Assembly: GCA_002082245.2 (NCBI GenBank)
Contig: NBTC02000002.1
Location: 4,588,001-4,652,000, forward strand
Direction: 5' to 3'
Length of the DNA: 64,000 bases
Origin: Yersinia enterocolitica
Lineage (GTDB): Bacteria > Pseudomonadota > Gammaproteobacteria > Enterobacterales > Enterobacteriaceae
This document shows, piece after piece, positions 37,263 through 48,438 of the stretch (within the stretch, counting starts at the first letter, position 1; the number at the start of each line of letters is the position of its first letter). A program made the position numbers and the translations under genes. The notes beneath the pieces were generated by a model, which did not search any database, had not been told where the DNA came from, and saw only the letters and a program-made list of their open reading frames with translations.

Positions 37263-37691
37263 ATGGCTTTAGAACGTACTTTCTCCATCATCAAACCCAA
37301 TGCTGTTATCAATAACGACATTGGTGCTATTTATGCGCGTTTTGAAAGTGCTGGTTTCGAAATCATTGCTGCAAAAATGCTGCGCCTGACCAAAGAACAA
37401 GCAGAAGGTTTTTACGCAGAACATAAAGGCCGCCCGTTCTTCGATGGTTTGGTTGAATTTATGACCTCTGGCCCAATTATGGTACAAGTTCTGGAAGGTG
37501 AGAATGCCGTTCAGCGCCACCGTGATATCATGGGGGCAACTAATCCAGCTAACGCACTAGCAGGCACTCTGCGTGCTGACTTTGCCGACAGTTTTACCGC
37601 TAACGCAGTACACGGTTCTGATGCGGTTGAATCAGCTCAGCGTGAAATTGCCTATTTCTTCGCTGCGGATGAGATTATTTCTCGTCGCTAA
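37263..37691 (+). CDS. ndk: Nucleoside diphosphate kinase
   Basis: 142 residues. The active-site histidine is in [12 protein letters not shown] (about 117). Other family features are IIKPNAV at residues 9-15 and [14 protein letters not shown]. It makes NTPs from NDPs through phosphohistidine. In E. coli it follows pbpC directly; here the crystallin/GNAT genes come between. The upstream 36972-37262 segment contains no gene that I can support. Confidence 0.98.
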   Translation: MALERTFSIIKPNAVINNDIGAIYARFESAGFEIIAAKMLRLTKEQAEGFYAEHKGRPFFDGLVEFMTSGPIMVQVLEGENAVQRHRDIMGATNPANALAGTLRADFADSFTANAVHGSDAVESAQREIAYFFAADEIISRR

Positions 37692-37799
37692 TGAGTTGAT
37701 TCTGTGTAGAAATGGCCAGGATTTAATCAACTGAAACAATAAAGTTGCCCGGACGCCTTTCCAATCATGGAATCCATGCTCTAAAATTCGTACAATGCC

Positions 37800-37840
37800 G
37801 CGCCCCGGTGGAGACATCTCTCCCGGGGCGCTCTATTATT
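37800..37840 (+). terminator. Hairpin between ndk and rlmN
   Basis: GCGCCCCGG and CCGGGGCGC form a strong GC stem with a 14-base loop, followed by TCTATTATTTATTT. Confidence 0.7.
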
Positions 37841-37917
37841 TATTTATCGCCGTTTCGAAAGCCTATCCGGTTTAACACGCAGCGCCGTAAAGTGTAACAA
37901 CGAGGCCACGACAACTC

Positions 37918-39114
37918 ATGTCTGAACAATTATTAACTTCATCAGCACCAATTGATGCTGTCCCTACGCCAGACAACGCGCCCGCCATTGCCGCGCCCGT
38001 CACTGGCAAAATTAATTTGCTCGACTTAAATCGCCAGCAAATGCGCCAATTCTTTGCTGAAATGGGCGAGAAGCCTTTCCGTGCAGATCAGGTCATGAAG
38101 TGGATATATCACTATTGCTTTGATGATTTCGAGCAAATGACCGACATTAATAAAGTGCTACGCGCCAAATTGCAGCGGGTAGCAGAAATCCGTGCACCGG
38201 AAGTGACTGAAGAGCAGCGATCAACGGATGGCACCATTAAATGGGCCATCAAAGTGGGTGATCAGCAAGTTGAAACCGTCTATATCCCAGAAGGCGACCG
38301 CGCAACGCTGTGTGTGTCATCTCAGGTAGGCTGCGCACTGGAGTGTAAATTCTGCTCCACGGCACAACAGGGCTTTAACCGTAACCTGCGGGTATCGGAA
38401 ATCATCGGTCAGGTATGGCGTGCGGCCAAAATTATCGGCGCAGTAAAAGCCACCGGTATCCGCCCAATCACCAATGTGGTGATGATGGGGATGGGTGAAC
38501 CTTTGCTCAATCTGAATAACGTGGTGCCGGCCATGGATATCATGATGGATGACTTTGGTTTCGGCTTATCTAAACGCCGTGTGACCTTGTCTACTTCCGG
38601 CGTGGTTCCGGCGTTGGACAAGCTGGGTGATATGATTGATGTGGCGTTGGCTATCTCATTGCACGCGCCGACCGATGATATCCGCGATGAAATCGTGCCA
38701 ATCAATCGTAAATACAATATTGAAACCTTCCTGGCTGCGGTACGGCGTTATTTGGATAAATCCAAAGCCAATGGTGGGCGGGTTACCGTCGAATACGTTA
38801 TGCTGGATCACATCAATGACAGCGTGGAACAAGCTCATCAACTGGCGGAATGTCTGAAAGACACACCATGTAAGATTAACTTGATCCCATGGAACCCGTT
38901 CCCTGGCGCACCTTATGGCCGTAGTTCAAACAGCCGGGTGGATCGTTTTTCTAAGGTATTGATGGAATATGGTTTTACCACCATTGTTCGTAAAACGCGT
39001 GGTGACGATATAGATGCTGCATGTGGGCAGTTAGCGGGTGAGGTGATTGACCGCACCAAGCGTACCTTGAAAAAGAAAATGGCCGGTGAACCTATCGCTA
39101 TTAAGACAGTCTGA
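37918..39114 (+). CDS. rlmN: 23S rRNA (adenine-2503-C2) / tRNA-37 methyltransferase RlmN
   Basis: 398 residues. The radical SAM CxxxCxxC motif is in [11 protein letters not shown] (about 140-149); the two catalytic cysteines of the family are that region's partner in DAACGQL (about 365) and the preceding CVSSQVGC. It uses S-adenosylmethionine and a [4Fe-4S] cluster to methylate A2503 of 23S rRNA and A37 of some tRNAs. As an Fe-S protein it depends on the isc genes 20 kb upstream. It leads the rlmN-pilW-rodZ-ispG-hisS series. Confidence 0.97.
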   Translation: MSEQLLTSSAPIDAVPTPDNAPAIAAPVTGKINLLDLNRQQMRQFFAEMGEKPFRADQVMKWIYHYCFDDFEQMTDINKVLRAKLQRVAEIRAPEVTEEQRSTDGTIKWAIKVGDQQVETVYIPEGDRATLCVSSQVGCALECKFCSTAQQGFNRNLRVSEIIGQVWRAAKIIGAVKATGIRPITNVVMMGMGEPLLNLNNVVPAMDIMMDDFGFGLSKRRVTLSTSGVVPALDKLGDMIDVALAISLHAPTDDIRDEIVPINRKYNIETFLAAVRRYLDKSKANGGRVTVEYVMLDHINDSVEQAHQLAECLKDTPCKINLIPWNPFPGAPYGRSSNSRVDRFSKVLMEYGFTTIVRKTRGDDIDAACGQLAGEVIDRTKRTLKKKMAGEPIAIKTV

Positions 39115-39191
39115 TTGAAAGTATTGATTTGTTCTATATAACTAATTGTTATTTAACTTATAATTTGTTAGATGCTCAATACTGAAAAAGC

Positions 39192-39257
39192 TATACCCTA
39201 AATAATTCAAGTCGTGAGTATTGCGAACGTGCATGACGCTTGAGGTATGACAGGTAT
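39192..39257. repeat. Internally deleted ERIC remnant
   Basis: The left end TATACCCTAAATAATTCAAG is joined directly to a right end GCTTGAGGTATGACAGGTAT; the central inverted core is missing. Confidence 0.65.
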
Positions 39258-39285
39258 CTTCACATATAAGGACAATTGAGAAAGC

Positions 39286-40035
39286 ATGAAGCTGACAAGA
39301 CTGTGGAGAGTTTGCCTGATTGTGACCGTATTGGCTGGTTGTTCCGGTTCATCGCCGGAAAAGGTTAGCCAACCCGCCGCCGGGCAGACGCGTTTACAAC
39401 TGGGTTTAGAGTATTTGGCGCAGGGTGATCTTAATGCCGCGCGGCAGAATCTTGAGAAGGCTGTAGAGGCTGATCCACAGGATTATCGCGCTCAATTGGG
39501 TATGGCGTTTTACGAACAACGTATCGGTGAAAACAGTGCCGCAGAGCAGCGTTATCAGCAAGCGATGAAACTGGCACCTGGAAATGGCACGGTACTGAAT
39601 AATTACGGTGCGTTTCTGTGTGGTTTAGGGCAGTATGTACCGGCCCAACAACAGTTTAGCGCAGCAGCGCTGCTGCCCGATTACGGTCAGGTGGCAGATA
39701 GTCTGGAAAACGCTGGATATTGCTTTTTACGGGCCAATCAAAATGACCAGGCTCGGATACTGTTGAGTCGGGCATTGAAGTATGATCCTGATAAAGGTGA
39801 GCCGCTGCTTGCAGAAGCTCAAAGGCATTTTGGAGAAGGGAATCGCGCTCAGGCGCAACTATTACTGGATGTTTACCAACATACACTTCCGGCCAGTGCT
39901 GAAAGTTTATGGTTACAAATTCGTTTCGCCGCGCTAGCAGGCCGTCAAGATAGTGTTCAACGCTATGGCAAGCAGCTTGCGCGAAGTTTTCCACAATCCA
40001 AACAGTACCAGCATTTTCTAGCTAATGAATACTGA
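39286..40035 (+). CDS. pilW: PilW/PilF-type TPR lipoprotein
   Basis: 249 residues. A lipoprotein signal (VLAGCSGSS) is followed by about six tetratricopeptide repeats ([60 protein letters not shown]). Relatives stabilise the outer-membrane type IV pilus secretin. It lies between rlmN and rodZ, as in many gamma-proteobacteria; E. coli K-12 lacks it at this site. It overlaps rodZ by 11 bases. No other pilus gene is in the window, so its partner here is uncertain. Confidence 0.88.
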   Translation: MKLTRLWRVCLIVTVLAGCSGSSPEKVSQPAAGQTRLQLGLEYLAQGDLNAARQNLEKAVEADPQDYRAQLGMAFYEQRIGENSAAEQRYQQAMKLAPGNGTVLNNYGAFLCGLGQYVPAQQQFSAAALLPDYGQVADSLENAGYCFLRANQNDQARILLSRALKYDPDKGEPLLAEAQRHFGEGNRAQAQLLLDVYQHTLPASAESLWLQIRFAALAGRQDSVQRYGKQLARSFPQSKQYQHFLANEY

Positions 40036-41044
40036 AGCCTCCCAAGATCAAACAGTTCCAGAGACGACAGGTGTGCGCCTGCGTCAAGCCCGCGAAGCTC
40101 TAGGGCTAACTCAGCAGACGGTTGCAGAACGTCTGTGTCTGAAGGTATCCACAATCCGTGATCTTGAGGAGGATAAAGCGCAAGCTAATCTCGCCTCAAC
40201 ATTCCACCGTGGTTACATTCGTTCTTACGCCAAATTGGTTCACCTCCCTGAAGATGAACTGTTACCCATGTTGGAAAAACAAGCACCAATCAGGGCAACA
40301 AAAGTGGCCCCAATGCAAAGTTTTTCATTGGGGAAAAAGCATAAAAAACGTGATGGCTGGTTGATGAGTTTCACCTGGCTTATTGTGTTGGTTGTGCTGG
40401 GGTTGACAGGAGCATGGTGGTGGCAAAATCATCAGGCGCAGCAAGCAGAGATAGCCACTATGGCTGATCAATCCTCTGCCCAGCTGTTGCAAAATGGCGG
40501 GCAATCTGTGCCGCTGTCTGATGAGAATAGCGATCCTAACGCGCCGACCGATACCCAGGCTCCGATTGCGAATAGTCAGCCTGCCTCTACACCTACGGCA
40601 AGTGGTACTGCACCGGTAACAAACAGTACAGCACCTGTGGATACGGTAAATAACCGTGTCGAGACAGCAACTAATCAGGGAGCGACTCCGGCGGAGTCTG
40701 TGGTCGTTTCCCCGAGTCAGGCAGTTGTGCCTGATGCTTCTACCGCGCAATCACCACTACCTACAGCAGACGCTGGGGTAAATGGTGCGGCATCATCTGT
40801 GGGTTCATTGGTAATGAACTTCAAAGCTGATTGCTGGTTACAGGTTGTTGATGCGAGTGGAAAAACATTGTTTAGCGGTATCCAAAAAGGAGGCGCGACC
40901 CTCAACCTATCGGGGAAATCCCCTTATAAACTGACTATCGGTGCACCTGGTGCGCTGACAATCACATATCAGGGTAATCCGGTTGATTTGAGTAAGTTTA
41001 TTAAGGCTAATCGCGTAGCCCGCCTGACTGTCGGTGTAGAGTAA
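40025..41044 (+). CDS. rodZ: Cytoskeleton protein RodZ
   Basis: 339 residues. A cytoplasmic helix-turn-helix domain (about 14-80: [21 protein letters not shown]) contacts MreB. One membrane segment is at about 112-131 ([20 protein letters not shown]). A long disordered Ser/Thr/Pro linker follows, then the periplasmic DUF4115 domain (about 255-339). It couples MreB to the elongation machinery and cell shape. It overlaps the end of pilW by 11 bases. Confidence 0.96.
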   Translation: MNTEASQDQTVPETTGVRLRQAREALGLTQQTVAERLCLKVSTIRDLEEDKAQANLASTFHRGYIRSYAKLVHLPEDELLPMLEKQAPIRATKVAPMQSFSLGKKHKKRDGWLMSFTWLIVLVVLGLTGAWWWQNHQAQQAEIATMADQSSAQLLQNGGQSVPLSDENSDPNAPTDTQAPIANSQPASTPTASGTAPVTNSTAPVDTVNNRVETATNQGATPAESVVVSPSQAVVPDASTAQSPLPTADAGVNGAASSVGSLVMNFKADCWLQVVDASGKTLFSGIQKGGATLNLSGKSPYKLTIGAPGALTITYQGNPVDLSKFIKANRVARLTVGVE

Positions 41045-41149
41045 TATTGTGGTTTTGACAAACTATGTTGTGGTTCAGCTAAACCGCCACTGTAGTTTTG
41101 AAAAACTGCTTTGTTGTATAAACTACACGACTGTAAAGGAGAGTGTGTA

Positions 41150-42280
41150 ATGCATAACGAACCCCCAATTATCCGACGTAAATCTACCCGGATTTACGTC
41201 GGTAAAGTGCCAATTGGTGATGGTGCGCCGATTGCAGTGCAATCGATGACCAATACTAAAACCACGGATGTTGCTGCGACTGTTGCCCAAATCGTAGCAT
41301 TGCAACGTGTTGGTGTGGATATCGTGCGAGTCTCAGTACCCACCATGGAAGCGGCTGAGGCGTTTAAATTAATCAAGCAGCATAAAGACGTCATTGTGCC
41401 GCTGGTTGCCGATATTCATTTTGACTACCGTATCGCCCTGAAAGTGGCTGAGTACGGTGTTGATTGCTTGCGTATTAACCCCGGTAATATTGGCAACGAA
41501 GCCCGTATCCGAGACGTGGTTGCTAGCGCTCGCCACTACAACATCCCTATCCGTATCGGTATCAATGGTGGATCGCTGGAGAAAGATATTCAGGAGAAAT
41601 ACGGTGAACCTACGCCGGAAGCCCTGCTTGAATCCGCGATGCGGCATGTCGACATTCTTGACCGCCTCAATTTTGATCAGTTTAAAGTCAGTGTTAAAGC
41701 CTCAGATGTTTTCCTGGCGGTAAACTCCTATCGTTTGTTAGCCAAAAAAATCGACCAACCTTTGCATTTGGGTATTACCGAAGCGGGTGGTGCGCGCAGT
41801 GGTTCAGTTAAATCTGCCATTGGATTAGGTTTGTTGCTGTCTGAAGGTATTGGCGATACGTTGCGTATCTCGCTGGCGGCTGATCCGGTTGAAGAAGTCA
41901 AAGTCGGTTTCGATATTCTTAAATCTTTGCGTATCCGTGCCCGTGGGATTAACTTTATCGCTTGCCCAACATGCTCGCGCCAAGAGTTTGACGTTATCGG
42001 TACTGTGAATGCTTTAGAACAGCGGTTAGAAGATCTGATTACACCTATGGATGTCTCTATCATCGGTTGTGTGGTCAATGGCCCGGGTGAGGCTTTAGTG
42101 TCGACTATCGGTGTGACCGGTGCTCATAACAAAAGCGGTTTCTACGAAGATGGTGTTCGTCAAAAAGAACGCTTTGATAACAAAAATATGATTGACCAGT
42201 TGGAAGCCAAAATTCGGGCTAAAGCATCAATGCTTGATGCTAATAATCGGATTGTTATCAATCAATTGGATGATGAATAA
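41150..42280 (+). CDS. ispG: 4-hydroxy-3-methylbut-2-enyl-diphosphate synthase
   Basis: 376 residues from the ATG at 41150, with AAAGGAG upstream. It has the TIM-barrel N-terminal domain ([17 protein letters not shown]) and the C-terminal [4Fe-4S] domain, with cysteine ligands in [14 protein letters not shown] and [12 protein letters not shown]. It converts MEcPP to HMBPP in the non-mevalonate isoprenoid pathway. It is another client of the Isc system. Confidence 0.98.
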   Translation: MHNEPPIIRRKSTRIYVGKVPIGDGAPIAVQSMTNTKTTDVAATVAQIVALQRVGVDIVRVSVPTMEAAEAFKLIKQHKDVIVPLVADIHFDYRIALKVAEYGVDCLRINPGNIGNEARIRDVVASARHYNIPIRIGINGGSLEKDIQEKYGEPTPEALLESAMRHVDILDRLNFDQFKVSVKASDVFLAVNSYRLLAKKIDQPLHLGITEAGGARSGSVKSAIGLGLLLSEGIGDTLRISLAADPVEEVKVGFDILKSLRIRARGINFIACPTCSRQEFDVIGTVNALEQRLEDLITPMDVSIIGCVVNGPGEALVSTIGVTGAHNKSGFYEDGVRQKERFDNKNMIDQLEAKIRAKASMLDANNRIVINQLDDE

Positions 42281-42312
42281 ACATCGTTGGTCATGGGTTG
42301 TCGGTCAGCACA

Positions 42313-42334
42313 AAAGCGGGTTTTAGCCCGCTTT
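42313..42334 (+). terminator. Hairpin after ispG
   Basis: AAAGCGGG / CCCGCTTT with a six-base loop but no long T run. In E. coli the sRNA SroE lies in this gap; I cannot confirm a homologue. Confidence 0.5.
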
Positions 42335-42416
42335 ACATTGCGCCTGTAGGGGTAACAAGTTGTCATCATTGAATATATGGGTGGCAAGCCTCTATAATCG
42401 GCTTTATTTTTTGCAC

Positions 42417-42477
42417 CATGCCCAAAGTAATTAGAGTGGCTGCGAACGGCGCTGCTGCTTCAAGTAAATAGGGTATA
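42417..42477. repeat. Degenerate ERIC-like sequence before hisS
   Basis: It ends GCTGCTTCAAGTAAATAGGG TATA, like an ERIC terminus, and begins with ATGCCCAAAGTAATTAGAGT; the centre is shortened. Confidence 0.5.
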
Positions 42478-42495
42478 AAACTACAGAGAACAGAC

Positions 42496-43770
42496 GTGGC
42501 AAAGAACATTCAAGCCATCCGTGGTATGAACGACTACCTGCCAGCCGATACGGCAGTATGGCAGCGCATTGAAAGTATCTTGAAGCAAGTACTTGCAGGC
42601 TACGGTTATAGCGAAATTCGCATGCCGATTGTAGAGCAGACCCCGTTATTCAAGCGCGCGATCGGTGAAGTCACCGACGTGGTTGAAAAAGAGATGTATA
42701 CCTTTGATGATCGCAATGGCGAAAGTCTGACACTGCGTCCTGAGGGAACCGCAGGGTGTGTACGTGCAGGTATTGAACATGGTCTGCTGTACAATCAGGA
42801 ACAGCGTCTGTGGTACATCGGTCCGATGTTCCGCTATGAGCGCCCACAGAAAGGCCGCTATCGTCAATTCCATCAGTTGGGTGCGGAAGTTTTCGGTCTG
42901 CAAGGGCCGGATATTGATGCCGAATTAATTTTGCTGACTGCCCGGTGGTGGCGTGCTTTAGGTATCTCAGAGCATGTGCAACTTGAACTGAACTCCATTG
43001 GATCATTGGATGCGCGTGCTGATTACCGTGAAGCGCTGGTGACTTTCCTCGAGCAACACGTTGAGGTACTGGACGAAGATTGTAAGCGCCGGATGTACAG
43101 TAATCCGCTGAGAGTGCTGGACTCCAAAAATCCCGATGTTCAATTGCTGCTAAATGATGCGCCTAAGCTATCTGAATATCTGGATGAAGAGTCAAAACAA
43201 CATTTTGCAGGTCTGTGTGAACTTTTAGACCAGGCCAGCATCCCATATACCGTCAATGAGCGTTTAGTTCGTGGTTTAGATTATTATAACCGTACGGTAT
43301 TTGAGTGGGTCACCAATAGCTTGGGCGCCCAGGGCACTGTGTGTGCCGGTGGGCGTTACGACGGTTTGGTTGAACAACTCGGTGGGCGTGCAACGCCTGC
43401 GGTTGGTTTTGCCATGGGCCTTGAGCGTTTGGTTCTGTTAGTGCAGGCCGTAAATGCTGACTTCCAGGTACCAGCGACAGTAGATGTTTATGTCATTTCG
43501 TCTGGTCAGGATACGCAAAGTGCTGCAATGCTACTTGCTGAGAACCTGCGTGATGCCATGCCAACGCTGAAATTAATGACCAATTACGGCGGTGGTAATG
43601 TCAAAAAGCAATTTACCCGCGCTGATAAGTGGGGTGCCCGTGTTGCATTAATGCTTGGCGAAAGCGAAGTAGCAGCACAGCAAGTGGTCGTAAAAGATTT
43701 GCGAAATGGTGAACAAGAAACGCTGGCGCAAGCGGATGTTGCTGCGCGTCTGGCTTTGATGTTGGGTTAA
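42496..43770 (+). CDS. hisS: Histidyl-tRNA synthetase
   Basis: 424 residues from a GTG at 42496. Class II motifs are present: motif 2 around [13 protein letters not shown] and [18 protein letters not shown] (about 114-131); HisA-type [15 protein letters not shown] (about 258-272); motif 3 [12 protein letters not shown] (about 304-315). It charges tRNA-His. It leads hisS-yfgM-bamB-der as in E. coli. Confidence 0.98.
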   Translation: MAKNIQAIRGMNDYLPADTAVWQRIESILKQVLAGYGYSEIRMPIVEQTPLFKRAIGEVTDVVEKEMYTFDDRNGESLTLRPEGTAGCVRAGIEHGLLYNQEQRLWYIGPMFRYERPQKGRYRQFHQLGAEVFGLQGPDIDAELILLTARWWRALGISEHVQLELNSIGSLDARADYREALVTFLEQHVEVLDEDCKRRMYSNPLRVLDSKNPDVQLLLNDAPKLSEYLDEESKQHFAGLCELLDQASIPYTVNERLVRGLDYYNRTVFEWVTNSLGAQGTVCAGGRYDGLVEQLGGRATPAVGFAMGLERLVLLVQAVNADFQVPATVDVYVISSGQDTQSAAMLLAENLRDAMPTLKLMTNYGGGNVKKQFTRADKWGARVALMLGESEVAAQQVVVKDLRNGEQETLAQADVAARLALMLG

Positions 43771-43783
43771 GGAGAGAGACACC

Positions 43784-44404
43784 GTGGAAGTCTATACCAC
43801 TGAAAATGACCAGGTTGATGCAGTGCGCCGTTTCTTTAGTGAGAATGGTAAAGCGCTGGCCGTGGGTGTGGTGCTCGGGATTGGTGCATTAGTGGGTTGG
43901 CGTTACTGGCAGAGTCATCAGAACACTGTCTTGACGGAAGCCTCCTCTGCCTATCAGCAAGCCAGTGATGCTTTGTCAGCTAACAGTGCTGATGGTGTTG
44001 CTCTTGCTGAAAAATTTGTTCAGGGCAATAGCAATAACTACGGCGTACTGGCCGGGTTAGAGCTGGCTCATCACTTTGTTGAGCTAAATGAGTTTGATAA
44101 AGCGGCGCAACAACTCACTCAGGCGCTGGGTCAGACCAAAGATGAAAATCTGTTGTCACTGATTAATTTGCGTCTTGCACGTCTGCAATTGCAATTGAAG
44201 AAACCAGACGACGCATTGAAAACGCTGGATGCGGTGCAGGGTGATGGTTGGACTGCGATGGCTCAGGATGTCCGTGGCGATGCGCTATTGAGTAAAGGTG
44301 ATACCGCAGGTGCGCGAGCTGCTTACAGCAAAGGCGTCGAATCAAATGCTTCTCAGGCGCTGCAAGCTTTGCTGCGCATGAAATTGAATAATTTGTCCAG
44401 CTAA
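43784..44404 (+). CDS. yfgM: Ancillary SecYEG translocon subunit YfgM
   Basis: 206 residues from a GTG preceded by AAGGAGAG. One N-terminal membrane segment (ALAVGVVLGIGALVGWRYW, about 24-42) is followed by a periplasmic TPR-like domain. In E. coli it associates with PpiD at the translocon. It is 13 bases after hisS and 11 bases before bamB. Confidence 0.95.
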   Translation: MEVYTTENDQVDAVRRFFSENGKALAVGVVLGIGALVGWRYWQSHQNTVLTEASSAYQQASDALSANSADGVALAEKFVQGNSNNYGVLAGLELAHHFVELNEFDKAAQQLTQALGQTKDENLLSLINLRLARLQLQLKKPDDALKTLDAVQGDGWTAMAQDVRGDALLSKGDTAGARAAYSKGVESNASQALQALLRMKLNNLSS

Positions 44405-44415
44405 GGGGTATTCCC

Positions 44416-45597
44416 ATGCAATTGCGTAAAACACTCTTAGTAGGACTGGTATCTGTTGCCCTATTGAGCGGTTGTTCACTGTTTAACAGTGAAGAAGATG
44501 TGGTTACCATGTCACCACTGCCAAAAATTGAGAATCAATTCACACCAACTAAAGTGTGGAGTACCTCAGTAGGTGGTGGTGTCGGTGATTATTACTCCCA
44601 TTTGCGCCCAGCCTGGCAGGGGACGACTGTCTTTGCCGCCGACCGTAAAGGCTTGGTGAAAGCCATGGACGCCGACAGCGGTAAGCAAATCTGGCAAACC
44701 GATTTGTCTGAAAAAACCAACTTCCTTTCCAGCAACCGTTCTGCAATGTTATCTGGTGGCGTCACTGCATCAGGTGCCCATGTGTATGTCGGCAGCGAGA
44801 AAGCGGTAGTTTATGCGCTTAATTCCGATGATGGTCAGGTTGCATGGCAGACCGTGGTGGCGGGTGAAGCATTATCTCGTCCGGTTGTCAGCGATGGGGT
44901 GGTACTGATCCATACATCAAATGGCATGCTGCAAGCACTGAATGAATCAGACGGTGCGATTAAGTGGACATTAAACCTCGATACACCAGCGCTGTCTCTG
45001 CGCGGTGAATCTGCACCAGCAGTCGCATTCGGTGCAGCGATTGTCGGTGGTGACAATGGCCGCGTCAGTGCGGTAATGATGGAACAGGGCCAGTTGATCT
45101 GGCAACAGCGTATTTCCCAAGTGACAGGTACCACTGAAATTGACCGCCTGAACGACGTTGATACCACGCCTGTGGTTGTTGATGGTGTGGTTTATGCTTT
45201 GGCATACAATGGTAACTTGACTGCATTAGATCTGCGTTCCGGCCAGATCCTGTGGAAGCGTGAAATGGGATCAGTGAATGACATCATTGTCGACGCGGGT
45301 CGCATTTATCTGGTCGATCAAAATGACCGAATTGTTGCGCTGAAAACAGATGGCGGTATAACCCTTTGGAGTCAAAGCGATTTATTACATCGTAACTTGA
45401 CAGCTCCTGTGATGTATAATGGGTATCTGGTTGTAGGTGATGCCGAAGGTTATCTGCACTGGGTGAATACCGATGATGGCCGTTTTGTAGCTCAACAGAG
45501 CGTAGACAGCTCCGGCTTCCTGAGTGCGCCAGTGGTTGCCAGCGATAAGTTGCTGGTTCAGGCGAGAGGCGGCACGGTATACGCGTTCACCCGTTAA
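44416..45597 (+). CDS. bamB: Outer-membrane assembly lipoprotein BamB
   Basis: 393 residues. A lipobox LLSGC (cysteine about 20) is followed by an eight-bladed beta-propeller with PQQ-like repeats (YALNSDDGQVAWQT; TALDLRSGQILWKRE; VALKTDGGITLWSQ). It is part of the BAM complex, which inserts outer-membrane proteins, including the autotransporter barrel encoded at 22.9 kb. Confidence 0.97.
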   Translation: MQLRKTLLVGLVSVALLSGCSLFNSEEDVVTMSPLPKIENQFTPTKVWSTSVGGGVGDYYSHLRPAWQGTTVFAADRKGLVKAMDADSGKQIWQTDLSEKTNFLSSNRSAMLSGGVTASGAHVYVGSEKAVVYALNSDDGQVAWQTVVAGEALSRPVVSDGVVLIHTSNGMLQALNESDGAIKWTLNLDTPALSLRGESAPAVAFGAAIVGGDNGRVSAVMMEQGQLIWQQRISQVTGTTEIDRLNDVDTTPVVVDGVVYALAYNGNLTALDLRSGQILWKREMGSVNDIIVDAGRIYLVDQNDRIVALKTDGGITLWSQSDLLHRNLTAPVMYNGYLVVGDAEGYLHWVNTDDGRFVAQQSVDSSGFLSAPVVASDKLLVQARGGTVYAFTR

Positions 45598-45636
45598 TCC
45601 TGATTTAGTGCCTGTTTAACAGGCCAATAATAGGTC

Positions 45637-45762
45637 AATACCCAAAGTTATTGGTGTTGCAGCAAGGCAGCAAACGAATGAACCCTAATGAACTGATACC
45701 GTCAGTTATTCGGGTTAGTGAATGCCGCTAATATCGCAGCAACGTTCAAAACGCAGGGTTTT
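45637..45762. repeat. Diverged ERIC element between bamB and der
   Basis: It begins AATACCCAAAGTTATTGG, carries GTTGCAGCAAGGCAGCAAAC and a short core inverted repeat (AACTGATACCGTCAGTT), and ends GCAGCAACGTTCAAAACGCA then GGGTT. About 126 bases, close to full ERIC length. Confidence 0.7.
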
Positions 45763-45868
45763 AAGCGGCTCCTGAGATTCAGGGGCCGTTTGTCTTCTAA
45801 AAACTGCGCTGTTGCAGGTTTGGTACAGCGCTGTAATGATTTGAAAATTAAGTAATGAGGCTTCAACA

Positions 45869-47356
45869 ATGATACCTGTCATCGCGCTGGTCGGGCGCCC
45901 GAATGTGGGTAAATCCACTCTATTTAACCGTTTAACGCACACCCGTGATGCGTTAGTTGCGGACTTTCCCGGGCTAACGCGTGACCGTAAATATGGTCGT
46001 GCCGAGGTCGAGGGGCATGAGTTTATTGTTATCGATACCGGAGGTATTGATGGCACAGAAGATGGCGTAGAAACCAAGATGGCAGGTCAATCGTTATTGG
46101 CGATTGAAGAGGCCGATATTGTCCTGTTTATGGTTGATGCCCGTGCAGGCTTGATGCCTGCGGATCAGGGGATTGCCCAGCATCTGCGCAGTCGTGAAAA
46201 AGCGACTTTCCTGGTTGCCAACAAAACTGATGGTATTGATCCAGATACTGCTACAGCAGATTTCTATTCATTGGGCTTAGGTGAAGTTCATGCTATCGCG
46301 GCGTCCCATGGTCGTGGTGTGACTCAGTTGATTGAAGATGTTATGGCACCTTATATGGATGCTGTAGAGTCTGAAGTTGAATTGACCGATGAAGAAGCGA
46401 ATGCGGCTTATTGGGCCGCACAGGAAGCTGAGGACGACGCTGTTCCTGAAGATGACGCAGAAGATGATTTTGACCCACGGACTCTGCCAATCAAACTGGC
46501 AATTGTCGGGCGTCCTAATGTAGGTAAGTCCACACTAACCAACCGCATTCTCGGTGAAGATCGGGTGGTGGTTTATGATATGCCGGGCACCACGCGTGAC
46601 AGCATTTATATTCCTATGACCCGCGATGAGCGTGAATATATCCTGATTGATACTGCGGGTGTGCGTAAACGCGGCAAAATCACCGAAACGGTGGAAAAAT
46701 TCTCAGTAATTAAAACCTTGCAGGCAATCGAAGATTCCAATGTTGTACTGTTGGTTATTGATGCTCGTGATGGTATTTCGGATCAGGACCTGTCGCTGTT
46801 GGGCTTTATTCTCAATAGTGGGCGCTCACTTGTTATTGCGGTGAACAAATGGGATGGCATGACAGAAGAAGCGCGTGCGCAGGTTAAAGATATGCTGGAT
46901 CTGCGTCTTGGTTTTGTCGATTTTGCGCGGATTCACTTTATCTCAGCCTTACATGGCAGTGGCGTGGGTAATCTGTTTGAATCTATTCAAGAAGCCTATG
47001 ACTGCTCAACCAAACGTGTGGGCACTTCCTTACTGACCCGCATTATGCAGATGGCCGAAGAAGACCATCAGCCTCCTTTGGTGCGTGGCCGTCGCGTCAA
47101 ATTGAAGTATGCCCATGCTGGGGGTTACAACCCGCCGATTGTCGTAATCCACGGCAACCAGGTTACTGACCTGTCGGATTCGTATAAACGCTACCTAATG
47201 AATTACTTCCGTCGTTCACTAAAAGTAATGGGTACGCCAATTCGCATCCAGTTTAAAGAGGGCGAGAACCCATTCGCGGGTAAGCGCAATCCATTAACAC
47301 CAAATCAGATGCGTAAACGTAAACGTTTGATGTCGCACCTGAAAAAAGGTAAGTAG
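45869..47356 (+). CDS. der: Ribosome biogenesis GTPase Der (EngA)
   Basis: 495 residues. It has two GTP-binding domains with P-loops [14 protein letters not shown] (about 8-21) and [14 protein letters not shown] (about 215-228), NKTD and NKWD base-recognition motifs, an acidic linker between them and a C-terminal KH-like domain. It acts in 50S assembly. A terminator follows. Confidence 0.98.
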   Translation: MIPVIALVGRPNVGKSTLFNRLTHTRDALVADFPGLTRDRKYGRAEVEGHEFIVIDTGGIDGTEDGVETKMAGQSLLAIEEADIVLFMVDARAGLMPADQGIAQHLRSREKATFLVANKTDGIDPDTATADFYSLGLGEVHAIAASHGRGVTQLIEDVMAPYMDAVESEVELTDEEANAAYWAAQEAEDDAVPEDDAEDDFDPRTLPIKLAIVGRPNVGKSTLTNRILGEDRVVVYDMPGTTRDSIYIPMTRDEREYILIDTAGVRKRGKITETVEKFSVIKTLQAIEDSNVVLLVIDARDGISDQDLSLLGFILNSGRSLVIAVNKWDGMTEEARAQVKDMLDLRLGFVDFARIHFISALHGSGVGNLFESIQEAYDCSTKRVGTSLLTRIMQMAEEDHQPPLVRGRRVKLKYAHAGGYNPPIVVIHGNQVTDLSDSYKRYLMNYFRRSLKVMGTPIRIQFKEGENPFAGKRNPLTPNQMRKRKRLMSHLKKGK

Positions 47357-47363
47357 TAACAGC

Positions 47364-47388
47364 AAAGCGCGGGCATTCCGCGCTTTTT
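47364..47388 (+). terminator. Terminator of der
   Basis: Stem AAAGCGCGG / CCGCGCTTT with a GCATT loop and T-rich tail. Confidence 0.85.
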
Positions 47389-47464
47389 GCACATTTAACG
47401 ACCGCCGTCAGTAAAACGCAGCTTTGGCCGCTTAACCGTAAACAAAGGGAGTTGAAAGTCAGTC

Positions 47465-48421
47465 ATGTCTTGGGAAACCTGGAGTTTTGCATTTAGTGTT
47501 ACGATGCCTAACTTGCTGATGATGTTACTCGGTGTGCTGTTACGGCGCTTTGGCTTGATGGATGATCGTTTCTGCGATGGTGCCACCAAGCTGGTCTTCA
47601 ATCTCGCCCTCCCTTGTCTGCTGTTTTTTAGTGTCGCGACCAATCATGTCAGCTTATTGGATAACCTACCCTTGGTTGTTTATGGCGCTATTGGTACGTT
47701 GGTGACCTTCTTGCTGTTGGAAGTCGCCGCCAAGTGGTTGGTAAAAGACCCAAAAGAGCGTGGTGTATTCGTGCAGGGAGGGTTCAGAGCCAATACCGCT
47801 ATCGTGGGGTTGGCTTTTGCCATGACGGCATATGGTGCCGAAGGGGTGGCACTCGGCTCGATGTATCTGACGGTGACAGTGATTTTATTTAATATGCTGT
47901 CGGTGATCACCCTGACTCGCAGTCTGCAAGCTGGGCAGGGCGGCAAAATCAGTAAATTGGCACTGTTACGCAGTATTGTGACTAATCCGCTGATAATTGG
48001 GCTACTGTGCGGTTTACTCTACGCACAAACGCAATTACCTCTTCCTCAGGTGATTGTCCAGACGGGGAGTTATATCTCTGCTTTGGCATTACCATTGGCT
48101 CTGTTGTGCACCGGAGCGAGCCTCGACTGGCACGCGATGTTCCGTTCTTCCAATGTGGCAGCGTTATCTTCAACAGCTAAATTATTTGTGGTGCCAATAT
48201 TGATGACCGTTGGTGGCTTGTTGATGGGCTTTCGTGGGGCGACATTAGGGATTATATTTCTGTTCTCTGCCACCCCAACGGCGGCTGGCAGTTATGTTAT
48301 GACCCGCGCCATGGGAGGCAATGCCACCCTGGCGGCGAATATCATTGCCATCACCACGGTCGGTTCATTCTTTACCACCGCGCTGGGGATTTACTTCCTA
48401 CGATCGCTCGGGGTGATGTAG
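47465..48421 (+). CDS. AEC-family (auxin efflux carrier-like) transporter
   Basis: 318 residues with about ten membrane segments. It is typical of the AEC family, with PNLLMMLLGVLLRRFGL at the start, FNLALPCLLFFSVA, NPLIIGLLCGLL and ATPTAAGSYVMTRAMGG near the end. Relatives carry malate, malonate or other organic acids; the substrate is not evident. It is inserted between der and yfgJ, adjacent in E. coli. Confidence 0.82.
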   Translation: MSWETWSFAFSVTMPNLLMMLLGVLLRRFGLMDDRFCDGATKLVFNLALPCLLFFSVATNHVSLLDNLPLVVYGAIGTLVTFLLLEVAAKWLVKDPKERGVFVQGGFRANTAIVGLAFAMTAYGAEGVALGSMYLTVTVILFNMLSVITLTRSLQAGQGGKISKLALLRSIVTNPLIIGLLCGLLYAQTQLPLPQVIVQTGSYISALALPLALLCTGASLDWHAMFRSSNVAALSSTAKLFVVPILMTVGGLLMGFRGATLGIIFLFSATPTAAGSYVMTRAMGGNATLAANIIAITTVGSFFTTALGIYFLRSLGVM

Positions 48422-48438
48422 TTTTTAAGGAGAAGTCG

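Noticed and set aside
42281..42495. Homologue of the sRNA SroE between ispG and hisS
   Set aside because: The position fits E. coli, but the gap holds a hairpin and a degenerate ERIC, and I cannot recognise SroE sequence.
45715..46077. 120-codon minus-strand frame across the der start
   Set aside because: It is antisense to der and runs through an ERIC-like element; no coding signal.
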